In this document: one piece after another, positions 13,306 to 25,095 of the stretch
Numbering within the stretch: position 1 is the first letter of the stretch
How the letters are laid out: every line of letters starts with the position of its first letter
NCBI GenBank assembly: GCA_030737875.1
Contig: CM060909.1
Span: forward strand, 26,123,659 to 26,187,658
Origin: Allium sativum
Lineage: Eukaryota; Streptophyta; Magnoliopsida; Asparagales; Amaryllidaceae
Direction of reading: 5' to 3'
Length of the DNA stretch: 64,000 nt
Notes under the pieces: model-generated
Seen by the model: only the letters and a program-made list of their open reading frames with translations
Told to the model about the DNA's origin: nothing
The model's database searches: none
Program-made: the position numbers and the translations under genes

Positions 13306-14350
13306 TTTGAGAATTAATCCTATGTCCTTAGCTAAGAATTATTACTTAGTTACCCTTAACTAAGGTTTACCACTTAGCTTCCTTTCCCGTTATCCTTGAT
13401 TAACCACGGTTTTCTACCTAGTTCTTCTAGCTAGGGTTTGTCTATTGGGTTAAGTGTTATCATTCAAGTCCATGACTTAACCCGCCCACGAATCACGTCA
13501 AAGATTGGCTAAGTATTTGAGTTCAAGACTTAGTCCCACAAGTTGGTTAAGTGTACCCAGAGGCTCATGACTTAACCCTATCAAGTCAAATTGGTCAAGT
13601 ACTAGCTTACCTTAATCCTATCGGATTATCTTGCTAGATCGATTAAGCATAGATTATCTTAATCCCATCAAATTATCGAGTCGGATTGGTTAAGTATAGG
13701 TTGGCTTAACCCCATCCTCTAATCGTACTACAATGGTTAAGTATATTCTAAAAAGGTCTTGTGACTTAACCTTATCAGGTCCGCGTATTAGATTGGGTAA
13801 GTGTAAGTTACTTAACCCCATCAAATCATCATGTATAATTGGTTAAGTATAAGTTGCTTAACCCCATTAAATTATCACGTTAAGTTGGTTAAGTATTGGT
13901 TAATTAACCTCATTGAATTACCGAGTTTAAATTGGTTAAGTGTTTAACTTAACCCCATCGAATTACCGTGTTTAGATTAGTTAAGTGTGGATTACTTAAC
14001 CCCATCTAATTACCGTGTCGGATTAGTTAGGTACAAATTACTTAACCCCATCCCCTAATCATCTTGTATGGTTAAGTGTCATTAAGAAAACTTACTTAAC
14101 CTTGCCAAATTATCATGTTGGATTGATTAAGTGTTGGTTAACTTAATCCCCGTCCACTAGTCGTATAAAAATGGTTAAGCGTCATTAGGCAAATCAAATC
14201 ACTTAACCTACCCAACCTTGTCATGTTTTGTTAAGTATCATTAGCCTAACCAATTTACTTAACCCATTTACCCATGTCATATTTGGTTAAGAGTCATTAA
14301 TCAAATTAACTTAACCCTATCATGTGGCATTAATTACTTAATGCACCCCA
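13306..14350. repeat. Array of GGTTAAGT/ACTTAACC palindromes (LARD 3' LTR)
   Basis: About 18 imperfect units of roughly 48-60 bp. Each has a GGTTAAGT half, 5-25 bp of spacer, an ACTTAACC(CCATC) half and then a variable 'aattaycgtgt'-like linker. Clear cases are near 13690, 13850, 13930 and 13980. Every unit can fold as a small stem-loop in single-stranded form. GGTTAA is also the core of plant GT-box (trihelix factor) sites, which would be an alternative reason for repetition. Confidence 0.85.
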
Positions 14351-14360
14351 ACCTCTCACA

Positions 14361-14429
14361 TTAGACTTTGTTGTGGTTACTAGTTAAGCCGGTCGGTTCC
14401 GGGTAGCTTTACACCACAACTTGGTCTAA
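14361..14429. repeat. Stem-loop module M1
   Basis: Outer stem TTAGAC (14361-14366) pairs with GTCTAA (14424-14429). Inner 8-bp stem GTTGTGGT (14370-14377) pairs with ACCACAAC (14413-14420). The loop includes GCCGGTCGGTTCCGGGTAG. The copy in the other LTR is at 20947-21015. Confidence 0.75.
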
Positions 14430-14465
14430 CCTCGGGTTCAAGCACAACATGACCAACTTCTCACA

Positions 14466-14539
14466 TTGGGTCCTATTGTTTGCAACTACTAGTTAGGCCG
14501 GTCGGTTCCGGGTAGTTTTACGTTGCAAACTCAACCCAA
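14466..14539. repeat. Stem-loop module M2
   Basis: Same loop as M1 (about 33 of 35 bases) but with different, still complementary stems. Outer stem TTGGGT (14466-14471) pairs with ACCCAA (14534-14539). Inner 9-bp stem GTTTGCAAC (14478-14486) pairs with GTTGCAAAC (14522-14530). The other LTR copy is at 21052-21125. Confidence 0.75.
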
Positions 14540-14602
14540 CCTCGAGTTGGCCACTTTCATGTTTAGTCTAGTGTCATGTTCATAGTCAAGTTTTCAAGCA
14601 AT

Positions 14603-14668
14603 TGGGTAGACCTAACTTAATAGGTAAATTCCCAATGGGTAGACCTAACTTAATAGGTAAATTCTCAA
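14603..14668 (+). repeat. Short tandem duplication in the LARD LTR
   Basis: A roughly 34-bp unit ('ttgggtagacctaacttaat' plus 'aggtaaattc') occurs twice in tandem. The same duplication is in the other LTR, so it predates the insertion. Confidence 0.75.
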
Positions 14669-16229
14669 GCTTATGTTTTTATGCATACTTACATGTCAAC
14701 TTCCATGTTATATTTCAAGTCATGTTTTCAAGTATAAACACATGTCATATTTAACGTTACATGTTGTCATGTTTATACCCATTTACCCAAGTCATATTCA
14801 TGTCATTATGTTTCCCCATAATGTGACCCCAACGCTTTTTAAACTAGCATATACGTTCGCAACAATGTGATGGATTAAAAGAAGAGACTTGGCAAAGGAA
14901 TGACAAAAATGGGTATTAAGCCACAAGTTAATCATGGTGGCAAATGAGGCACAAATGTGTTCATTAGCTTGCATGTTACATTCTTAAGCCTCAAAAACAT
15001 GCATCAACCCAAACTTGGTACATAAGCGAATCATGGTGACAAAAGACATGGAATGATGGCTAGAAACTCGCATATATCATCATATAAGGATTATGACTTC
15101 ATATGCAAGTTGACATAATGATTATGAAGATTCTCATGTTGCATAATGCAACATTTCAACATAAAGGTTGTGGCTTTTAGCCCATAAGATCAAGATAATG
15201 ACTTCATAAACTTGCATAACATGATAGCATGCATCATTCCAATTAATCAAACCCAAACTTTCAACATGAACATTTAACTTCATAGTTAATATCTAAGAGT
15301 AGGGAAGGGCTTACATAGCTATGAAGGCCTAAATCGATTAAACTAAAGCTTGTGATGAAGCCTATGCATGCCATCACCCAAAAACCCAAAGATGAACACT
15401 CCAAATCAACAAAAATACCATCTTTATGAACAAAGATCAAAGCTTTTGTCTTGAAATCAACTTGAGAAGCTCTCATACTAACATAGGGACTCTCTAATAC
15501 TCTCATGATCATGAAACCTCTCATAGAAATGAAGTGGATGCTAGGATAGTTGAGTGGAGGCCATGAGAGTAGGAATTTTGCCATAGTTTAGTTGCATGAA
15601 TGAATAATGAGGATTTAGGATAGGTTAGGGTCTTACTTATAGATTAGGCAAGTGTTTTAGGCCATAGGATTAAACCTAGATTCAATCCAAGCCACCAAAG
15701 TATGTCTTGGGGAAGAAGTCAAGTGTAGGAACCATCTAGGGCCTTTAGATTAAAGATGAACCATGAGAACCATCCAAATGCAAAATCTGCATTTGAGCGA
15801 ATCGGCCCACGGGTTGACAGCCAAACACCCTGGATTAACCCCTAGTCGACCCAGCGGGCTCGGGTCGACCTCAAAAATGGGTCGGTTCGGTTATTCCCCT
15901 CTCCCAATTCGCTGTTTTGAACATTTTTGCATATTTATTTATTTAATTTTCAATTATATATATATATATTATATATCAATATATATATATTTCTCTGCGC
16001 AACCCATTTCACTTAATTAAGTATACTTTAATTTGGGAATTTTTCGTGAAACTTCGCGAGGCCATATCTTGGTCATACGGACTCCGATTTTCGAAAACTC
16101 GGACTCTATTTCGCGTATTTTTCCGAGACGAACGCAATGGCATAGCCCGTTTCCCTTGATTCAGAATTTACAGTTTAATTCTGCCTCCATTTATGTTATA
16201 ATAGGTTATTGAAAATACGAGTTGTTACA

Positions 16230-16247
16230 TTCTCCCCACCTTTTAGG
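16230..16247 (-). promoter_or_regulatory. Polypurine tract of the LARD
   Basis: On the minus strand AAAAGGTGGGGAGAA directly abuts the LTR start TGTAACAACTCG. This is the plus-strand DNA primer position. Confidence 0.8.
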
Positions 16248-18171
16248 ATTTCGTCCCCGAAATCTCCAAGTTAGGAAGAACATATTCTACCATCCATCAT
16301 CCATCTACTCAAAACATCATCCACAAGCAACCATTGTCCTTAGATGATTTCTAATGCTGTATGAATATATGCAAAACGTGTGTGTACATGTTCCTTAGCT
16401 AATGCTAATGATCAGGCCTGAATAATCTTTCTAATGCAAAAATATGTATAGTGCCATGTATCCAACGTGTATGCAAATAGTCCTAGTCATATAGATACTA
16501 TATGTGTGCACAATCATTCATTCATATGCAACAACCGCATGATAATACACTCGATTTCATCCATAAACAAGTATAAATACTCGTGCATATGCAATATGAA
16601 ATGTGACCGAGTCGAGCTAGTATCTAATGTGTATTCGCGCATCCACTTGCAACCACTTGCAACCATATCAATCATAACATGTTTCAAATACATGTTTACA
16701 TCCATAGGGTTCTACCTAGGATTCCCTGAAACAGGTTCGAGAAGATAAACAAGACAAACTCCTTACGGGGTTTGTAACAGAAAATAGGACCGAGAGGATG
16801 TCCACAAAAGATAGCCTACAAGTAAGCTCTACCGAAAACAGGGATCAAGAATATACTCCCAAAAAGAGATATCATGCGCGTATCTAGTCTTTGACCATCA
16901 AAGTCGTCTTTCCTGAGCTTAATTCCCTCGTGCCTTGACCGTCTTTTAACTTCACGATTTCGCAGCTTCTTATTTCATGTTTCCATAACATGAGCTAGAA
17001 CTCATTTCTTTGTCGCCTCTCGTTCCACTTGCACTTATCCTTTTCCTAGAATACTTGACGCAAACATGACTGCGTACTCATGATCTCATGCAAGCTTTCC
17101 AAAATTCACTAGTGAATCTTGGATCTCGTTTATATACTATAAGGCATTCCATGTAGAAGAACTTTCTCTTGAAAGTAAACAGATGTCAATCAGGTTATCA
17201 TGCGCACTTACTAGGGTGATCTCTATAACCCATGCATAAATGAAGTAAACCATCCGTCTTATTGGCGAACACCACTCGATCGGGCTTCAAATTTCCAATA
17301 AAGGCATCAAGGGATTCTAAGTAATTAATCATGACCGAACCCAAAGGTTACACGAGACTTCGAGGGTATTACCAAGGCTAGTCAAAGAGTCTAACTACCC
17401 TCCTATCAAAACCGAGAGTGGCACCCCTTACTGGATAACCACTTCATCCATAACCGAGGCATGTTATTCTCAAATCCAAAACAAGTCATGAATAAATGGA
17501 CCGGTTCTCCACAGGACTTGAGACAAAAATGGGATTCTCTATTACGCTAGTACTTAAGGTGCAGAGACTCAACTATCGAAGCAAACTTAAATGATGTGGG
17601 GATCAAAACAAAGTCTTGGCGGGATGATAGAAAAGAAGAGCTAAACTTTTAACAAGATCGTTACCCTCCTTCCGAGGTACCCTAGAAATGGGAGCATACT
17701 ACTGCCCTCCCGATGATCTTGTCCTTGTCCCATGATACTTAACTATCCGCCCCGTTTCACCATGCCAAAGGTACTCCCTCGTCATGGGTTTCATTGTTCA
17801 TCTTTCCCTCTCATTCTGGGTTGAGCCATACCAACAAGTTGCTCATCCTTAAACTCGTATCCTTTACCCTTGCTCTTTATTATCCTTTCTTGTAACACGG
17901 CAATGGGTCTCTCGAGAACCACCTCCATCGTACAGGAAACACCTACGTGGCTAGACAAAGATTAGTCACAGTGAGAACTACTGTGAGCACGGATGGAGGA
18001 AAGAAAGGAAATGAGATTCAATCAAGGAATCAAAGAATAGTGCTAATGGCTTTTGGGGAATAGCCTTTTTCTTTTAAAAGAAAATTTTCTTGAAAAATGC
18101 TTCTTTATAAACGATTTTCATGTAGTTTTCAGAAGGTCTTTAAAAACTTTTGCCCAGTCTGGTAACCTTCT

Positions 18172-18183
18172 GCTCTGATACCA
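18172..18183 (-). promoter_or_regulatory. tRNA-iMet primer binding site of the LARD
   Basis: Minus strand TGGTATCAGAGC, complementary to the 3' end of plant initiator tRNA-Met, 2 bp from the LTR edge at 18186. This fixes the element's orientation. Confidence 0.9.
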
Positions 18184-18185
18184 AA

Positions 18186-21100
18186 TGTAACACCCCGCCT
18201 CCGCTAGGGTCACTCGCAAAGGAATGCACTAGCTTTAGAGGGGCATTATTGGTAAACATGCACAGAAATATTACAAGACAGAACATATAAAATAGCGGAA
18301 GTAAAATCGAACTTTCATAAACATGAATACATAAGGTCTAAAGCCTTTTACATCAGAGTACATCAAAACCTGTCTTGCAATAGTAAAGAAGCATAAAGAC
18401 TTTTACATAAATTATTCCCCAAATAAAAACAGTAAAGTAGCCATAGCCAGGAAAAGTCCAAGCCATCCATGATGACCTTCAAGCAGAAGAAGTCCGAACT
18501 AAACAGCAGTGTTTCCTCCCTGTAACCTGGGGGGAAACGGAAGAAAAGAGGCGAAACAAAACGGGTCAGTCAAAAAGACTGAGTAAGCCCTATCTACTAT
18601 TAGTATAAAAACTAGTAAAGTTAACTGACATGAGAAACTGAGATGAACATAAGCATGATAACAAGATAGATAAGCTAAATCAAAATAACAGGATGAACTA
18701 CTGAACTCAGATAAACTAGGGTGTCGTGATAAACTACGGTGTCAAGATAAAACAAGGTATCACATTGTCAAGTTTCTATCAAGTATAATATCCCAAGATA
18801 TCTATCGTGTATAACGTCCCATGGCATCTATCCTGTATATCTGCTCTGCACCTACCGTACTAGTACCCCAACTGCATTACGTGTTATCCGTGAATGACCC
18901 TTACTCAAAAGTCGTGTAATGGTCCATGTCAACCCAATATGCCGCATATATAGGTTACTCAACTCATATGTTTCTTTCCATGTATAAGTTCAGTCCTTTG
19001 CCGTAGGCTGTACGGGCTTTCCCATGTAAACGGTTTATCCTTGAAGTTGTTTTGGACTGCAACCCTTGATCTAGTTGTGTTTCCTTACCATGAACTATCG
19101 CGCGTCCACTTAGGATTTATGCCACCTAGGACCGCTAGGGATTATGCTACCTAATGAACGTTTCCGTGTCTCGGTTTGGGTTTTGGCCACCTAGGACCAC
19201 TAGGGATTACGCCACCCGTCAACCGCGCCCTTGATCCCACGTATGTATCGTGAATCGTTTTCCATGTCTAGATGCACATGTTCCCCAATGTGCCATCCGA
19301 GTTCCATGCCAGGGCAAATCAAGAAATACGGAACTCGGTCGGGAGCTTTAAATCGTCTGCCGATGCAGATATCAAGGTCTGTTTTTGTACCCGTGGCTAT
19401 GGTCCCACGTGACCCCTCCCTCAACTGCTGAAAGGCAATCCAAGAAAAATCATGTATAAGAACCACTCCACGGCCCCACTACAGCCCACTTTCCTACGGG
19501 CCAACCTCACCCATGACTCGATAGCAAGCACATGGTCTGTTGGGGGTTCCCTGCCTTTCCGCACGTACACGATTGACTAAAGATGGTAGGTAGTCGGCGA
19601 TGCGCTATCCAGGGCAAAAACAAGAATCGTCGACTCCACGCTAATCCATCCCAGTCTTTAGGTTGCTCGCATAGCAACCAAGGCATACTCTTGGTCCTTC
19701 TAACGCAGACCTTAACCTCTCATGGGCCTAGTATAATTACCTGGCAGCCCACAGAGGGATCCCAAGAATATCCTCACGTCCCCCGAAGCTTCCACTTCGG
19801 CACCCAGTGCGCTGGAGCTTTTATCCAAGTCAGATAACTTGCTCCCCCTCGTATACTAAGTGATGACCTACCGTATCAGGTTACTCATCGTTTTGAGAAT
19901 TAATCCTATGTCCTTAGCTAAGAATTATTACTTAGTTACCCTTAACTAAGGTTTACCACTTAGCTTCCTTTCCCGTTATCCTTGATTAACCACGGTTTTC
20001 TACCTAGTTCTTCTAGCTAGGGTTTGTCTATTGGGTTAAGTGTTATCATTCAAGTCCATGACTTAACCCGCCCACGAATCACGTCAAAGATTGGCTAAGT
20101 ATTTGAGTTCAAGACTTAGTCCCACAAGTTGGTTAAGTGTACCCAGAGGCTCATGACTTAACCCTATCAAGTCAAATTGGTCAAGTACTAGCTTACCTTA
20201 ATCCTATCGGATTATCTTGCTAGATCGATTAAGCATAGATTATCTTAATCCCATCAAATTATCGAGTCGGACTGGTTAAGTATAGGTTGGCTTAACCCCA
20301 TCCTCTAATCGTACTACAATGGTTAAGTATATTCTAAAAAGGTCTTGTGACTTAACCTTATCAGGTCCGCGTATTAGATTGGGTAAGTGTAAGTTACTTA
20401 ACCCCATCAAATCATCATGTATAATTGGTTAAGTATAAGTTGCTTAACCCCATTAAATTATCACGTTAAGTTGGTTAAGTATTGGTTACTTAACCTCATT
20501 GAATTACCGAGTTTAAATTGGTTAAGTGTTTAACTTAACCCCATCGAATTACCGTGTTTAGATTAGTTAAGTGTGGATTACTTAACCCCATCTAATTACC
20601 GTGTCGGATTAGTTAGGTACAAATTACTTAACCCCATCCCCTAATCATCTTGTATGGTTAAGTGTCATTAAGAAAACTTACTTAACCTTGCCAAATTATC
20701 ATGTTGGATTGATTAAGTGTTGGTTAACTTAATCCCCGTCCACTAGTCGTATAAAAATGGTTAAGCGTCATTAGGCAAATCAAATCACTTAACCTACCCA
20801 ACCTTGTCATGTTTTGTTAAGTATCATTAGCCTAACCAATTTACTTAACCCATTTACCCATGTCATATTTGGTTAAGAGTCATTAATCAAATTAACTTAA
20901 CCCTATCATGTGGCATTAATTACTTAATGCACCCCAACCTCTCACATTAGACTTTGTTGTGGTTACTAGTTAAGCCGGTCGGTTCCGGGTAGCTTTACAC
21001 CACAACTTGGTCTAACCTCGGGTTCAAGCACAACATGACCAACTTCTCACATTGGGTCCTATTGTTTGCAACTACTAGTTAGGCCGGTCGGTTCCGGGTA

Positions 21101-22811
21101 GTTTTACGTTGCAAACTCAACCCAACCTCGAGTTGGCCACTTTCATGTTTAGTCTAGTGTCATGTTCATAGTCAAGTTTTCAAGCAATTGGGTAGACCTA
21201 ACTTAATAGGTAAATTCCCAATGGGTAGACCTAACTTAATAGGTAAATTCTCAAGCTTATGTTTTTATGCATACTTACATGTCAACTTCCATGTTATATT
21301 TCAAGTCATGTTTTCAAGTATAAACACATGTCATATTTAACGTTACATGTTGTCATGTTTATACCCATTTACCCAAGTCATATTCATGTCATTATGTTTC
21401 CCCATAATGTGACCCCAACGCTTTTTAAACTAGCATATACGTTCGCAACAATGTGATGGATTAAAAGAAGAGACTTGGCAAAGGAATGACAAAAATGGGT
21501 ATTAAGCCACAAGTTAATCATGGTGGCAAATGAGGCACAAATGTGTTCATTAGCTTGCATGTTACATTCTTAAGCCTCAAAAACATGCATCAACCCAAAC
21601 TTGGTACATAAGCGAATCATGGTGACAAAAGACATGGAATGATGGCTAGAAACTCGCATATATCATCATATAAGGATTATGACTTCATATGCAAGTTGAC
21701 ATAATGATTATGAAGATTCTCATGTTGCATAATGCAACATTTCAACATAAAGGTTGTGGCTTTTAGCCCATAAGATCAAGATAATGACTTCATAAACTTG
21801 CATAACATGATAGCATGCATCATTCCAATTAATCAAACCCAAACTTTCAACATGAACATTTAACTTCATAGTTAATATCTAAGAGTAGGGAAGGGCTTAC
21901 ATAGCTATGAAGGCCTAAATCGATTAAACTAAAGCTTGTGATGAAGCCTATGCATGCCATCACCCAAAAACCCAAAGATGAACACTCCAAATCAACAAAA
22001 ATACCATCTTTATGAACAAAGATCAAAGCTTTTGTCTTGAAATCAACTTGAGAAGCTCTCATACTAACATAGGGACTCTCTAATACTCTCATGATCATGA
22101 AACCTCTCATAGAAATGAAGTGGAGGCTAGGATAGTTGAGTGGAGGCCATGAGAGTAGGAATTTTGCCATAGTTTAGTTGCATGAATGAATAATGAGGAT
22201 TTAGGATAGGTTAGGGTCTTACTTATAGATTAGGCAAGTGTTTTAGGCCATAGGATTAAACCTAGATTCAATCCAAGCCACCAAAGTATGTCTTGGGGAA
22301 GAAGTCAAGTGTAGGAACCATCTAGGGCCTTTAGATTAAAGATGAACCATGAGAACCATCCAAATGCAAAATCTGCATTTGAGCGAATCGGCCCACGGGT
22401 TGACAGCCAAACACCCTGGATTAACCCCTAGTCGACCCAGCGGGCTCGGGTCGACCTCAAAAATGGGTCGGTTCGGTTATTCCCCTCTCCCAATTCGCTG
22501 TTTTGAACATTTTTGCATATTTATTTATTTAATTTTCAATTATATATATATTATATATCAATATATGTATATTTCTCTGCGCAACCCATTTCACTTAATT
22601 AAGTATACTTTAATTTGGGAATTTTTCGTGAAACTTCGCGAGGCCATATCTTGGTCATACGGACTCCGATTTTCGAAAACTCGGACTCTATTTCGCGTAT
22701 TTTTCCGAGACGAACGCAATGGCATAGCCCGTTTCCCTTGATTCAGAATTTACAGTTTAATTCTGCCTCCATTTATGTTATAATAGGTTATTGAAAATAC
22801 GGGTTGTTACA
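18186..22811 (-). repeat. 5' LTR of the LARD
   Basis: Near-identical copy of 11599-16229, offset 6586-6587 bp. Differences I saw include a one-base shorter G run near 18531, a shorter TA repeat at about 22542-22570 and scattered single substitutions. It carries the second palindrome array (about 19893-20936) and stem-loop copies at 20947-21015 and 21052-21125. Confidence 0.92.
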
Positions 22812-22945
22812 CTTACAGTCAAGCCCAGTATGCATGTCCCGTCCTCGACTTGGGTCGAGCCCACAAAGATACGTATGGGTTACTGGTTGAAACGGGCCCC
22901 TATTACTTGACACAAGCTATCCACCTAAGCTTGGTCCCCTCTAGT

Positions 22946-23100
22946 ACATCCCACTTAACCCTCTTCTTATTCATGTTCACTTAGATGTTTCGATTTTAGT
23001 TAAGTGTTTCTAATCGTATTTCCATTGCCACCCAAGGCACCCACTTAACCCCCTCATGTCCCACTACATGTTTATCTGGTTAAGTGTTTCTTAATTCATT
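22946..23100. repeat. Short ACTTAACC/GGTTAAGT palindrome pairs in the gag-only LTR
   Basis: Two pairs ('cacttaaccct'...'agttaagtg' and 'cacttaacccc'...'ggttaagtg'), the same motif as the large LARD arrays but few units and a wider spacer. Counterparts in the other LTR are at about 28526-28690. Confidence 0.7.
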
Positions 23101-23130
23101 AAGACCGTAACCTTATAAAGACCTCCCACA

Positions 23131-23201
23131 TTAGACTGGCATTTGTGGCAGCTGGATTTGTCGGGCGAGTCCGGGCAGTCTTACACCACAAAAGAGCCTA
23201 A
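23131..23201. repeat. Stem-loop module M3
   Basis: TTAG (23131-23134) pairs with CTAA (23198-23201) and TTTGTGG (23142-23148) pairs with CCACAAA (23186-23192). The loop contains GTCCGGGCAGTCTTACA, related to the M1/M2 loop. Confidence 0.7.
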
Positions 23202-23236
23202 CCTCGTGTCTTTACAACTGTCACATATTTAATTTA

Positions 23237-24294
23237 GTGAATATTAGGCTCACGTCCCTATTTTGAAACTTAATAAGGCTCACATCCGGTCATAAACTTA
23301 TTGTAAATTAGGTCCCTGTTTTCAAAACTTATAAAATAATAATATAAAAAAAATAAAAAAAATTCGTAAATTAGTAATAAAATAATTTATGCATTATACA
23401 AAAAATTCAGTTCAAAAAACAACAAAAATAATGTCAGAAAGAAGAAAACAGCAAAAAAACAGAAAAAACTGCAGTTAAATGCATAATATTATGCACTTTT
23501 TTGATTTTATTGCATGCATATATGCAATTATTGCAGTTCTTCTAGCGGATAGATTTAACATAATTTTTTAGTTCATTTTTATTTGCATCCAAATGTGCAA
23601 ATTTCTCAAAAAATGCACACATGTGTGCAACATTTTTATAGGATAAATAGTAGGGACCTAATTTATAAAAAAAACAAAGTTTTGAAAATTTTGAAACCCG
23701 CCCCCTATTTTATTTTTTCCGCCTTTTTGTATTTTTTTTTTTTTAAAATGTGCGTACGTTCATAGATTTTTTTTCTTTCTAAAATATGGAAATAATGTCA
23801 GGAATCTACGGAAATCGAAAAAAAATAGTTGCATACATTTATGCAATTATTACTGATAATTGCATATATGTATGCAACTTTTCTGTAAGCTGTTTTCAGA
23901 TTAAAATCTGAAAATAAACCTGCACAAATGTATGCAAGTATTTGAAATTTTTGCGCACATGTATGCATTTATTTGCATGAATAAAAATCAACGAAGATGT
24001 ATGTAGTGAAAAATATGCACGGATGTATGCAGGAAAGTGATATATGTGCATACTATTATGTATTTAACTGGAAATTTCGTTTTTTTTCTGTTTTTTTTAT
24101 TTTTGACGCCTTCTTTGATGGTTTTTTGTTCTGAATTTTTTAGTGTTTACATGTTTTATTTCAATACGAATTTACGTGATTTTTTTATATTTTTTTATGA
24201 CTTTTCAAAAAATAGGGACCTAATTTACAATAAGTTTATTAGCGGGTTTTTTTTATATTTTGAAACTTAATAGGGACCTCTAAAAAACGCACCC
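23237..24294. mobile_element. Mutator-type MITE (1058 bp)
   Basis: Flanked by the perfect 9-bp duplication TTTAATTTA (23228-23236 and 24295-24303). The sister LTR has the single empty site at 28831-28839. The ends form TIRs of roughly 100 bp: 'aaacttattgtaaattaggtccct' lies inverted on the two sides, and the extreme ends are more diverged. There is no transposase. The interior is AT-rich and packed with TGCATA/TATGCA words. Small open frames inside have no support. Confidence 0.88.
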
Positions 24295-24322
24295 TTTAAT
24301 TTATGCCTAAGACTTCCCACAT

Positions 24323-24393
24323 TAGACTGGCATTTGTGGCAGCTGTATTTGCTGGGCGGGTCCGGGAAGTCTTACACCACAAACGAGCCTAAT
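24323..24393. repeat. Stem-loop module M4
   Basis: Same architecture as M3, with TTTGTGG/CCACAAA and TTAG/CTAA stems and a loop carrying GGGTCCGGGAAGTCTTACA. It lies immediately after the MITE. Confidence 0.7.
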
Positions 24394-24945
24394 CTCGTGT
24401 CTTAGACGATTAATTACACCTAATTAATCATTCCCCAATTTGAATTAATTTCCCTATTCAAATTATCAATCAATTCCAAATTTAACTATGGCCATAATTG
24501 ACTCAATTTTGTCCATCTATTTATGGTATGTAAAATCATACCAATTTCATCACAAATTTATTTAATGCCATTTAAGGCATTTATGCCAATTCTCAATATT
24601 AAATCTTTTAATATTATCCCATGACCCCATGTTGTACGTTCGTTCGTTTAACACAAAATATACGTTAGACTCGAATAGTCTAACTTATGGAATAAAGAGA
24701 AAACATCACAACATACATATAGATAAAACTAGATCTAAGCATAAGGGGTGAACTTGCATGTGTGAATGAGGTTCTACATCTAAAACTTGCATAGGACAAA
24801 GTCACAAACTTGCATAAAACTACATATGTCATAGATCCAAATTTAAAGGTGTGAACTTGTTTAGGCAATAGTCATAAACTTGCATAAATCATGTATGTCA
24901 TAGATCTACATCTAAAGGTGTAAACTTGCATAGGCAATAACCACA

Positions 24946-25095
24946 AACTTACATAACATGATTCGTACTCCAAACATATATATTTATATAAACTTGCATA
25001 TGTGATTTATGCAAACCAAAAACTTACATAACACGATTCATACTCCAAACACATATATTTATATAAACTTGCATATGTGATTTATGCAACATAAC
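24946..25095 (+). repeat. 72-bp tandem duplication with 'acttgcata' words
   Basis: Two adjacent copies of a unit running from 'aaacttacataac' to 'gatttatgcaa'. Both are also present in the sister LTR (28917-29065). The surrounding 24660-25300 has many looser 'aacttgcata' repeats. Confidence 0.75.

Larger units (their letters stand above)
11599..16229 (-). repeat. 3' LTR of the LARD
   Basis: TGTAACACCCCG at 11599 to GTTGTTACA at 16229. In element sense this is the downstream LTR. The open frames inside (12614-12880, 12997-13251, 14673-14870, 15261-15584, 15763-16020) recur in the other LTR only because LTRs are copies, and none resembles a known protein. Confidence 0.92.
16230..18185 (-). other. 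Non-coding interior of the LARD
   Basis: 1.96 kb between polypurine tract and primer site with no gag, protease or RT signature on either strand (longest frames 93 and 63 codons, mutually antisense, unrecognised). The PPT-proximal part (about 16300-16560) is recognisably similar to 26290-26530 in the gag-only element, for example 'ctaatgctgtatgaa' and 'atgtgtgcacaa'. The two non-autonomous families are therefore related. Confidence 0.75.
11599..22811 (-). mobile_element. LARD-type LTR retrotransposon with 4.6-kb LTRs
   Basis: Two LTRs of 4631 bp (11599-16229) and 4626 bp (18186-22811) run TGTAAC...TTACA and flank a 1956-bp interior. A 5-bp CTTAC duplication lies at 11594-11598 and 22812-22816, with the empty site at 28385-28389 in the sister LTR of the host element. 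A tRNA-iMet primer site next to 18186 and a purine tract next to 16229 show that it reads on the minus strand. The interior has no gag or pol. I count only about a dozen substitutions between the LTRs, roughly 0.3%, so this is a recent insertion. Long LTRs plus a non-coding interior fit a LARD mobilised in trans. Confidence 0.92.

Noticed and set aside
13306..14350. Regular repeat-spacer look suggesting a CRISPR-like array
   Set aside because: The repeated half-sites are inverted, spacers vary from 5 to over 40 bp, there are no cas-like genes and the setting is a plant retrotransposon LTR.
16467..16748. 93-codon frame and its antisense partner in the LARD interior as a hidden gag
   Set aside because: Neither strand has capsid, knuckle or protease motifs, and the related region of the gag-only element lies outside its gag.
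12614..22741. Pairs of open frames repeated 6586 bp apart (12614/19200, 12645/19231, 12997/19583, 14673/21259, 15261/21847, 15763/22349)
   Set aside because: They repeat because they lie in the two LTRs of one recent element, not because a protein is conserved. Several are mutually antisense, and none resembles a known family.
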